A program made the translations under genes and the position numbers. From Rhizomucor pusillus (lineage: Eukaryota; Mucoromycota; Mucoromycetes; Mucorales; Lichtheimiaceae), in the NCBI GenBank assembly GCA_900175165.2, contig FWWN02000465.1:1116-32080 (forward strand): a stretch of DNA of 30,965 bases. Direction: 5' to 3'. Shown one piece after another: positions 10,198 through 18,799 of the stretch. The stretch's first letter is position 1. Each line of letters opens with the position of its first letter. The notes under the pieces are model-generated. The model had not been told where the DNA came from, did not search any database, and was given only the letters and a program-made list of their open reading frames with translations.

Positions 10198-12196
10198 TTA
10201 CCTTTTCTTCGAAACGACGTTAACTACCATGTCGTTTTCCTTGCGATTTCTGCGGGAGTCAACGATACGCTTAAACATTGATACTTGTTTGCTTACATCC
10301 ACGACTGTTTGTTCTACAGTGAAGATGAATGTCAGGATCATTGCCAAGTATGAATGACCTTTTGAACAGACCTCCATCTTTATCTAACTTGACGTCAATG
10401 CCGAGTATATGGCATGTTCTGTACAGCATACCAGGCTCCAGCATAGATCTCCTATGATCGATCTCTGGTCGTACTACAGGCTGTAAGGTCTGCAGACAGA
10501 TTTTTTCTGCTCTTGTATTGAAATTGATCGTTTGCGTGATAGGTTCGGTGTATGGTCTGATGTCTTTGATTTCTGGAACTTGTTCCATTAACTCCAACAA
10601 ACGGGGTATAGCATTGTGCATTTTCCCGAGCCTAATAAGATCAATCGCCAGAGGGTCAATTAGAGCACACAAAATGCTACTGCGACAAATCGATATTCTG
10701 GTCTTTACCAGGTCTCGTATGTTGTGTAGGTATCACAGCTGACAACAATCACAAGAAAGTTACTGTGATCCTTGATAATGTTATATTTCTTGAAAAGTTT
10801 CGAGGTCATATCTCTTGGAGAATCAAAATGCGAATGGAGGATTGCCCTGGCTGAGAGCAATCGTCAGTATCTAGCACAAAGCATATGCCATCGTGTCTTC
10901 TTACCTCGCGCTAATTCCTTTTTTACCACATTGAGTGTGTATACGCTTACGTTGGGTGATGCGTTTGAAACACGATAGCAAGGTGTCACGATAGCCATCA
11001 ACGCATCCTCAAACTCGACCTAGAGAGTTCTGCGTAAGAGTTTATTGTGGATAGCTACATGCTGTTCTTTTTCCTACCAGCGACTTGTAATCGATCGTTC
11101 GTCCATCGAAATCCGGAATACCATCTGTAAGGATGACAGGTGAAGGCCAAGGCCAGTTTGTCCAAAGCTCGAAGAAATATGTCAGCAATCCTTGTACAGA
11201 AATTTCGTTTTTATACATTTGGTATGTTTTGAGCAATAGCAAAGCCCAGCAGCCACCGTTCAAATATCCAATCGGTTTGTTGTAAATATGCCTTTGTTTC
11301 GCCCACCAGCGTATAGCTTGTAGACATAGACGAAATGTTGGTAGATCCTCGTTCCGAATCTGCTCGAGAATAAATTGCGTGACACGCACACCTATAATGG
11401 AAGAACAAAAACGAAGCATTAGATAAAATAAAATATGCATGATACTTGACTGAAACTTAAATTCCTTACCATCGATGGAGACTAAGCATGAATCATCCAA
11501 TTCAGAGAGATGTTTGTTGTCCAGAATGTTGATATTCTCAGGTACAGAAGCAATCTTTAATCGAACAAACGATATATCAACCTATGTATATTAATTTTCC
11601 TAGTTAGTTAATCCAAACCATGGTTTTGTTTTAATTTTTTTTGTCCTTAACTGGAATCCTATCGATTGTGCATTTGATTATGGGCACTGTCGTATTTTCC
11701 ACAGTCTGATGCATTCGAGATGCTGTGTCAAAATCCATTGTTTCCAAATCATCTGATGTAACATGACACCCTTTTGCTTTTCGTACCTCCACATCCTGTA
11801 CTGTCGCTTGCTCTTTCAAGATAGAAGGAAAAATGCGAAAGAAATCGCTGCGTCGTACTTCTGAAGGAGCGAGGAATACCACGTCGATGTCACTGTCGAT
11901 CAAGTTGGCACCAAGGCCATATGAACCAAATGGAAGTATTTGACACTGGAAGTCGTCCTGCTTCAGACCATACTCGACTGCAATCTGTCGAACCAAGGTC
12001 GGAATGAGAAGACGCAACATGTTGACGACAATGTCTCTACAGGATTGAACCAACAATGTCCAAATGCCGCGTCAGTTGGAGCCGGCGAGTTGGTTACTGC
12101 AAGCTGCCGGTACCTCTTCCTTTGCTGGTTCTTGTGCTCAATACAGTTGCCCCGTAAAAGCAACGATTCCCATTCTTCGTCGGTAATTCTCGACAT
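10198..12196 (-). CDS. PAP1: Canonical poly(A) polymerase, with one unresolved frame break
   Basis: A nuclear poly(A) polymerase, the enzyme that adds poly(A) tails after pre-mRNA cleavage. Exons on the minus strand: 12196-12114, 12036-11652, 11581-11470, 11391-11078, 11019-10905, 10850-10372, 10313-10198. The start is fixed by an in-frame TGA directly upstream of the ATG. The nucleotidyltransferase signature is FGSYGLG (about 64-70) with catalytic Asp pair in DSDIDVVF (D77, D79) and the third Asp after the exon 3 junction (VDISF, about 158). The central domain (AIRWWAKQRHIYNKPIGYLNGG, WTNWPWPSPV, IVTPCYRVSNASPNVS) and the C-terminal RRM-like domain (SNFLVIVVS, IRDLVKTRISIC, LYRTCHILGIDVKL) follow the PAP order. 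A 58-nt intron (10371-10314) restores the last frame, but one shift near 10735 remains. It needs either a missing base or an unattractive 50-nt intron that would delete a conserved strand. Total is about 517-535 aa, short of animal PAP and without their Ser/Thr tail. Confidence 0.85.
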
Positions 12197-12586
12197 TCAA
12201 TCGATCCAGGAGAAAGGGAAAAAGAAACGATCACGTCCGCTCGAGTGTGGACGGTACGAAACTTGTTCGCGCTTTACACTCTGTACGCCATCGAAACGCA
12301 TCAAAATTCATCTTATTGTTGAAAAGCGAGATCGCTCTCCTCCATATTCTTCATCGATGTATTACCAAGATTTACAGTAGACCCTTTTTATATTCTTCCA
12401 TACAAAGACTACCGTTTGACAACATGCATAAATTTTGCGACTTCACTCAGGTAAATCATACGAGAGCTCACGATGTAACACACGGGCCCTTCTCCTAGCG
12501 GCTGGTATCAGGCGACCATATAAATTCTGCATTTCTTTATCGAACCGTCCCTTTCCTTTCTTCTCCTTTCCAACGGTTTTTCCTTT
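12197..12586. promoter_or_regulatory. Divergent promoter region, poly(A) polymerase / MATE
   Basis: A 390-bp gap between divergent start codons, so both promoters must lie here. A C/T-rich tract (about 12535-12580) immediately precedes the MATE start. Pyrimidine-rich leaders are common upstream of fungal transcription starts. Open frames in this gap are shadows without domain content. Confidence 0.45.
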
Positions 12587-14256
12587 ATGACTATTCCAAA
12601 GTCAACGACAACATCCACAGAAACGGAGCCATTGCTTCCAAAATGTGTACATGTATCATCCTGGCTCAGAGAAGGTAGTTGGATAGTCCGTAAGAGCATT
12701 CCGGTAACCGGCACATATTTGCTCAATATCACTATAAAAACATCAACGGTGTATGCTATGGGACACTTGGTAATAACGTTGTCCTGAAAATTTGATTTCA
12801 AAGTTAACGCGTTATCTTCTCATTTATATGCACTTGAAGAGTGCTGAGGAACTGGCAGGGGCCGCATTGGGGAACACTGTCGCTTCCATAACCGCCTACA
12901 GCGTAATATATGGTTTTCTGTATTCACTAGATACATTGTGCTCTCAAGCTTGGACAGGTGCAAGGAATAAGACTCTAGTTGGCATTTATCTCCAACGTGC
13001 TATTGTCATCATTGGTATCATGTATACTGCTATATTTACACTGTGGCTCAACGCCTACAAAATATTGCACTGGGTTGGCCAAGAAGAACAAATGGCACGC
13101 TATGCCGGTATCTATTCGAAAGTGGATGAGATATACCGGTGATGCCCCTGTGTCTAACTTACGTATATGTTCATTAGCAATGTATCTGCGATATACAATG
13201 CTTGGTGCCCCTGGGTACAGTCTCTTGTAAGTCTTGTCGCCGCCACATAGCCTTCTTCTCCCTCTTTCAAAGCCCGAAGGGGTTGCATTTACATTGTCTC
13301 TATCATACCCACACAGCGAAGCATTGCGGAAATATCAGCAAGCGCAAGGCATAATGCATGCAGCCACTTTGGTCGTTTTAATTATGTCTCCTATCAACTT
13401 TGTTCTCGTCCAGCACTTAGTATCCAATCTAGGATTTGTTGGTGCACCGATCGCAACAAGTATCAGTTTCTGGTGTATGTTTATCTTACTCTTAGGATAT
13501 ACACGTCTGATCAAGGGACACGAGGCCTGGGGCGGCTGGGACCGGGCCTGCCTTCAGGATTGGGGCAAAATGATTCGGCTTGCCGTACCCAATATTATCA
13601 GCATGGCCATGGAATGGTGTACGACCGAGCTTATGGTATTCTTCGCCTCTTATCTCGGCACAATCCAGGTCTCTGCTCAGTATATAATGATATCCGTATA
13701 CGCTATTTCGTGTACTCCTCCGTGGGGCATATCGTTAGCAGCCACCAACCGTATTGGAAACTACTTGGGACAGGGCCTAGCCGCCGAAGCAAAGCAAACC
13801 GTTAATATTGTTTGCATCCTCTCACTGGCCTACGGAATGTTTGCAACCATCTTTTTCGGCCTTGTTCGTTCTGCATACGTACCCATCTTCTCCGGCGATG
13901 CAGCCGTCGCCAGCACTGTAGCAGCCGTTGCACCCATTTTTGCAACCATCATGCTCTTTATGAGCTGTAACAACGTTTCCACTGGAATATTACGTGGGTT
14001 GGGTCGACCAGATATCACCAGCATCATCGAGTTTGCTTCATACTATCTCGTCGGCTTTCCACTCAGCTATTATTTTTCTGCACTGATATACTCGACCGCG
14101 GACACCGCTATCTGTAGACTCTGGTTTGGACTATGCATGGCAAGCGTACTCGCAGTAGCGAGCCACCTGGTATATATCTATCGCACAGATTGGGATAAAG
14201 CGGCAAATAGAGCTCAAGCAAACGTGAGAGCGTCCGAGGTGAAATTGAAGACGTAG
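12587..14256 (+). CDS. MATE-family multidrug/toxin efflux transporter
   Basis: A 479-aa integral membrane antiporter of the MATE family (eukaryotic branch), expected to export organic cations or toxic metabolites in exchange for H+ or Na+. Four exons (12587-12769, 12840-13107, 13178-13226, 13317-14256) sum to 1440 nt. Family landmarks include SIPVTGTYLLN before TM1, a GHL...ELAGAALGNTVASITAYS block, DTLCSQAWTGA (the conserved TLC-Q-x-GA motif), RYTMLGAPGYS, and RKYQQAQGIMHAA. In the second half these are FVGAPIATSISFW, AVPNIISMAMEWCTTELMVFFASYLG (the W-x-x-E motif) and ISLAATNRIGNYLGQG. About twelve hydrophobic segments are present. Exon 3 is only 49 nt. No neighbouring biosynthetic genes indicate a specific substrate. 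Confidence 0.93.
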
Positions 14257-14810
14257 ACTTTCTGCAGCGCAATCCGCCGCGCCGTGTATTTGCGATCAAG
14301 CATTGCCGATAAATTCTTTCATTATCCAGCGTTAGATCGTGTATAGGCTTGCTAAGTCATCACGTTTAAGCACAGTCTTCTTTCCAACGACTGTCCTAAC
14401 CTGATTTCTGCCTTGGAACATTGGTCTCAAATAACATCTTCCTATTTCATGGCCCTGCATTGAGTAGATGTTGTTGAGATATTTCCTTCTGAACTTCTCA
14501 CTTAATTTCCTCGCAAACAGTGCAGTATTCAGACGTACATGGAAATGAAGACATATTTACGGCATAGGGTTTTGAGAATGTATAGGAGATAGATATTCAA
14601 TGATCGTTATAGTTTAGAAAGCCACTTTACTATGTCGTGAAAGACAAACGTGTAGCTCTGTGAAAATCGAATGTAGGTAACTTGCACAGGTATAGGATTG
14701 GAAGATACTGTTCCAATCGCGGCGCTTTGCAATAAAGTCCGTTTCGAGCCACACATTCACAACGCTCACTTGACCACACAAACCCTGTTTGTATTCTGAT
14801 CTATTATATA
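14257..14810. other. Intergenic region upstream of LSM8
   Basis: About 550 bp between the stop of the MATE gene and the LSM8 start, both on the plus strand. It holds the MATE 3' end and the LSM8 promoter. The stretch just before the ATG is A/T-rich (CTATTATATA, 14801-14810). I see no gene, repeat or structured RNA. Confidence 0.4.
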
Positions 14811-15276
14811 ATGAGCTTGCTCCAACCCTACGTCGATGGTACTGGTTTCTATAGTAGAAGTGCTATCTATATCATGTACTAATCTTTGCATTGTCAGAAA
14901 CCGTCCTTGCTATTACCACAGATGGCCGCGTCTTGGTGGTAATTATGCTCTTCACTGGATTGCAAAACTGAGAAATCTTGAAGCTCAAGCTATTATCAAT
15001 AGGGAACGTTGAAAGGAACAGATAACAATGCTAATGTCATCCTTGAAAAATGTGAAGAGCGAGTGTTCTCGGTAGACGGCACAGAAGTCGTGCCATTAGG
15101 CTTGTATCTCATACGCGGTGATAGCATGTAAGTAAAATTCTTCAATAGTACGCCGACTTTTCAGCATATGCTTACGCTACGCTAGCTGTACCGTGGGATT
15201 GATAGATCGTGATCAAGAGGCAGAGCTAGACTTTTCACAGATTAAAGCTGATCCGCTGCCGCCACTCCAATTCTAA
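14811..15276 (+). CDS. LSM8: LSM8, U6 snRNA-associated Sm-like protein
   Basis: The nuclear-specific subunit of the Lsm2-8 ring, which binds the U6 snRNA 3' U-tail and supports U4/U6 and tri-snRNP assembly. Four exons (14811-14838, 14898-14938, 15003-15127, 15186-15276) sum to exactly 285 nt, giving 94 aa, the normal LSM8 length. The protein begins MSLLQPYVDETVLAITTDG. It contains Sm motif 1 (TDGRVLVGTLKGTDNNANVIL) in shortened form across two exons, then ERVFSVDGTEVVPLGLYLIRGDS (Sm2), which is distinctive for LSM8 rather than other Lsm proteins. It ends ADPLPPLQF. The first coding exon is only 28 nt and the second 41 nt, so the gene is easily missed by frame-based scans. The identification is strong. 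Confidence 0.93.
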
Positions 15277-15421
15277 ACAAGAAAACAGCATACCGCATCT
15301 CCCCACTCCAGCATCATGTACCATAACGTTCCGTTTCTTTTTACAAGAGCGAGTAACTGATCACAATTATACACTTTGATTACTTGATTGGCATAAATAT
15401 ACTACGTTTCTGCAAATTTCT

Positions 15422-16455
15422 ATGCATAGTCCTTGTTCAAGTTATCGATAAAGACAATGGATATATGTGTTGATGCTATCATTTGCTTTGGTATCTACCT
15501 ATATGCTCTTTGCAAGCCGATGCCTGGGAGAGATGGCAAATAGTTGACGCCTGTAAGGATGCATATTACTTGGAACTTGGCAAAGTGCGTATCCCAATGT
15601 TGCAATAAAGAATCCAATATCACTAGGTATCTGCTTGCGATATCTGTGTCGATGACACGGTCCGACTAGCAAGGCAGCCGGCTATTCACTTGGCCTTCTT
15701 GCTCGGACAGGTTCATTTCTTCGGATATGTTACATATTTTTTCCCTGGCGAAGGAGACATTTTACATTCTTTGACAACTTGCACTGCTCGACATTGGGAA
15801 ACTCCTCGGAAAGCCTGCACTCCCTCTTCCATATAATCAGGACCCTCCTCTTGGCTAGATCTCCAGATACCCAAGATAACGTGTGGTGGGTTATTTCGAT
15901 ACAAATCCCATTTTGTTCTTGTACTGCTGCTTGGAAGACGCATCTTGCACATCTAATGATATTGCGGCATTCTTTAAGCAAAGCGGAGGACAGCAAGCGT
16001 GTCTCGGTCATAATAGGCTCGGAGGCGAACATGTATTTTCACATTTAGCCGCAAGACATCCAGAACAGTCTGGAATTGATCAGTTGGCTGATTGTCCGAG
16101 GCACAGTTTCTCAAACTAAAAAGTGGCTAGCAGCGAAAGAACCCTTCGTTCGCATAAAGCTTCACTGCATGAGGATGGAGCATCAAGTTCGATTCTGCGA
16201 AATATGATCGGGTTGCTGATCTAGCTTGACAATACAGGCTGCTCGGCCGCCAATATCGTTATTTTCTTGTCCATGCCGAGAGTCTAGTGCCAAGCGCATC
16301 CATAACGGGAACGAGCGCAGCGACCGCCTAAGTATTTCTCAAGAGGTATGCACATTCATTATCCTCTTTACCTCCTCGCAAAATATTACGTCTAGATTGA
16401 CTTTTCTACACTGCAGTCCACGAAGCCCCGAGCCCCGAGTAAGTCTAGTAAGTAA
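15422..16455 (+). CDS. Divergent OB-fold protein, possibly telomere-capping Stn1-like
   Basis: A weakly conserved spliced gene; function is tentative. Pieces in order: a possible start MHSPCSS (15422-15440), then DAWERWQIVDACKDAYYLELGK (from about 15517), a 46-nt GTGCGT...TAG intron (about 15588-15626), then VSACDICVDDTVRLARQPAIHLAFLLGQ. Further on are YFDTNPILFLY-CCLEDAS-TSNDIAAFFKQ, a 49-nt intron, then DIQNSLELISWLIVRGTV and AKEPFVRIKLHCMRMEHQ. A basic Ser-rich tail ends at TAA 16453-16455. The order (helix, hydrophobic strand after a Pro, hydrophobic strand plus acidic-Asp-Ala-Ser, then V-R-G strand) resembles the Stn1 OB fold (PF10451), where G-x-V, DDxSG and V-x-G occur with this spacing. 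The join between LLGQ and YFDTNP lacks a usable acceptor (in-frame TAA at 15877-15879), so a sequence error, unusual splicing or decay is possible. Confidence 0.4.
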
Positions 16456-16958
16456 CCTTGCTCAGATTGATTACTTTTCACTCTCTCACAATACGCTTTT
16501 GATAGAATCCTCCTCGTCATCTTCGTCCGCCCTCCGTCCGGCTTCATCCTCTCTCTCCGTCATCTTTCCCACCCGACGCTCCTTCCATTCATGTGAGTAG
16601 GCGATCACTGCACCCAGGGTGGGCCCGTCGCCGGGCAGTCTGGAGTTTAAAATGATACTTTCCAATATCTATGGTCAGTTATGTCCTAATGTTCTGGCAA
16701 CCCTCCCTTCGGGGAGGTATGAAGTCGCTGTAGGTATCAGAGACATTATGGTTTTTGGCTCTTTCATCGTTAACGTTCTGCTCTTCTATGTATTCTACCA
16801 TTCCTCTATTCTCGTATATTTGTTTCCTTGTAATTTAACTTTCAATCTCCTGCTTTTGACATATCTAATGAGACTTTCCGGCTGTAATTTGCTTTTCGAA
16901 AGTTCCTTTGTTAATTCTTTTTCATCTTGCCAACATACAAAAAACAAGGGTCTTTTTA
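16456..16958. other. Intergenic region between convergent genes, with hairpins
   Basis: About 500 bp between the last stop of the Stn1-like gene (plus) and the TFIIE-alpha stop (minus). The left 130 bp are C/T-rich. The middle carries two GC-rich hairpins listed separately, and the right side is T-rich. The plus-strand frames 16226-16600 and 16619-17020 show no domain. The first is partly the 3' exon of the Stn1-like gene. Confidence 0.4.
16600..16756 (+). ncRNA. Candidate structured RNA with two stable hairpins
   Basis: Within AT-rich intergenic DNA there is a GC-rich hairpin at 16623-16636 (GCCCG stem, TCGC loop, CGGGC). A second at 16702-16717 is a perfect 6-bp stem CCTCCC/GGGAGG closed by a C(TTCG)G tetraloop, an exceptionally stable RNA fold. 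A T5 run at 16752-16756 could be a Pol III terminator or part of an Sm-like site. I tested it by eye against U1, U2, U4, U5, U6, U3, RNase P/MRP and tRNA hallmarks and found no match. Strand is uncertain, since perfect hairpins read on both strands; UUCG favours plus. Confidence 0.25.
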
Positions 16959-18734
16959 TTAACCCATCTGCCATTGTTGCCATGCCTCGTAATAAGCCTG
17001 ATATCTGCTTTAGTAAATGATATTTGATAATAAGGCCAATATTATTACCTTATATTCTTCCGTTGTCATGTTTCGCTGGTCTTCTTCCATTACTTCATTC
17101 AAAGGTACCATTCTTCCATTAACTGTGGAAAGAAAGCATAATATAAGCAAAGGAGCACGACCTCGATCTGGTCCATAGTAACATACCAGACACAAGAGGA
17201 ACATCTTCCACCTCCTCTTCTTCGTCTTGAGAGAGTCTGGCGCGTTTTTGACTACTGCGCATTTAGAGCCCAAATATCGCACACTAAATTAGCCAGATTA
17301 CCTTTCGTCCTCTTCATCGGACCAAGAGTGCTCTCGTTTGCCGTTGCCATTAGTGATCGTTTCGAATTCTTCCTCTTCCTCCTCTTCGAATGCCTGCTCT
17401 TCTTCCGGTGGATTTTCCAGGCTAAGATTTTCGTAATATTTGGCATAATCTACGGATATACAATCGTTAATTAATTTATATCGTATAGAGCCATCCCACC
17501 CATAGCATACATTCATGTCGATCCGGATCAAATTCTTCAGTGCTCACTTCTTCGAAAGTGTCTTCTTCAGCAACCTGCTTTTCATCTTTCGGCCGATCAC
17601 CGGTCTCAACGAGCACACCTGATACAGTGCTCTGTTGGTGCCACACAGGCAACATGTTCTGTTGACGTTTCTCTTCTGCTTCAGCAATCTTAGCTCTTCT
17701 AGCAGCTTCGTTATCCATCTGCAAATCGACAATGATTTCTCCTTGCCCTGCTCCCGTGTCCTGTGCTACAGCCAACTCATGCTCCTCTGGTATTATTGTT
17801 ATGCAAATGTAAGCAAGTTATTATAAACATCAATGTATTTCATCCACAAACCTCTTGCACTGCCATTAGCGCCCTTTCCAGCACCGGATGGCTTGAATAT
17901 ATAGCTATGGTAAAGAAGAAAATTGTCAATGAATAAGCCCTTAAGCGATTGAGCATAACATACCTTGCCGGGATAACAATATTATCGGTCAGTTTCAGCA
18001 ATGCGATAATAGGTTGCGATTGCTCTCGCAATCTTGTGAGCACCTCTTGGCTTCCCTGGACATTCTCTGCATTATCATTTTGTTCGAGGATGCCACTGCA
18101 AACTTCGCAGTGGAAAAGTCCATCTGTTGGATCTACGAGTGCCACAGCATCCAGCGCGGAATACTGTTTTTTGCATTGAAGGCATACGTATCCCTTATTT
18201 TCTGACTCCTAGAAATGGATGAGTATTTGCAGTTCAGTGGACGGAAGAATATGATGTATCTACCGTTCTCAAGTTATCACGAACAATCGTCTGCATTTTG
18301 TACATTTTCCATTTTACAACGTCAACAAATTCTTTGTAATCCAGATAGTAATATGTTTTCGGTACAGGTCTCTGATCCTGTTTGCGTGCCTCCATTCGTG
18401 TTGCCCTTTGGAATATGAACTGTTACTCTCAGCAAACCCACTGTGCGTCTACCCTTCTCTCTACAGTACATTTTTAAAAGACGATCTTCTCGAAGCTTGC
18501 CACATATCCGATGTATATCACGAGGAGTCATTTTAAGCGACATTACGAGATCTTCCTCCCGGACACTGCAATGCAATATTGATCAACTGAAACGCACAAA
18601 AACAACTTTGTTACATTTAAATCATACCCATTGCTGTTTGGAGTTGAACGATTAAGCTCATCCAAGATGACAATGTATTTGGGATCATAAAAGGCTCGAG
18701 CAACTCTGGCAACGAGCGCTTTAAGAGTGTCCAT
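16959..18734 (-). CDS. TFA1: TFIIE alpha subunit, general transcription factor
   Basis: The large subunit of TFIIE, which joins the RNA polymerase II preinitiation complex and recruits and stimulates TFIIH. Ten exons (18734-18628, 18565-18442, 18389-18264, 18208-17964, 17904-17852, 17786-17511, 17449-17302, 17254-17187, 17122-17049, 16997-16959) sum to 1260 nt, giving 419 aa. An N-terminal winged helix (LVARVARAFYDPKYIVILDEL, REEDLVMSLKMTPRDIHRI, TYYYLDYKEFVDVVKWKM) is followed by the zinc ribbon, C128-x2-C131 and C153-x2-C156. Next come an Ala/Glu/Arg helix, the hallmark LPVWHQQSTVSG, and an acidic stretch (EEEEEEEFE). The conserved C-terminus is VNGRMVPLNEVMEEDQ-N-MTTEEYKAYYEAWQQW. The 52-nt intron in exon pair 2-3 starts GTGGGT; a shorter alternative exists. 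The next gene ends only 65 bp upstream of this start. Confidence 0.93.
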
Positions 18735-18799
18735 TCTGGGAAGAGATGGTTTCTCAGCCTGAGCGCCGAATTTGCCCTAAATTATGCGAAAAGGCCGTA

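Noticed and set aside
10313..10372. Second frame break in poly(A) polymerase treated first as an indel
   Set aside because: A 58-nt GT-AG intron (10371-10314) joins KLDKDG to EQTVVDV in frame, so no damage needs to be assumed here.
12060..12120. Apparent frameshift in the poly(A) polymerase N-terminus
   Set aside because: A 77-nt GT-AG intron (12113-12037) joins QQRKR to DIVVNML in frame and gives a normal PAP helix.
15713..16048. Minus- and plus-strand frames at 15713-15952, 15730-16032 and 15779-16048
   Set aside because: They overlap the Stn1-like gene in wrong frames and show no conserved pattern.
16619..17020. 133-codon plus-strand hydrophobic frame
   Set aside because: Its right part is antisense to the last TFIIE-alpha exons, and the Phe/Leu-rich composition comes from T-rich spacer DNA.
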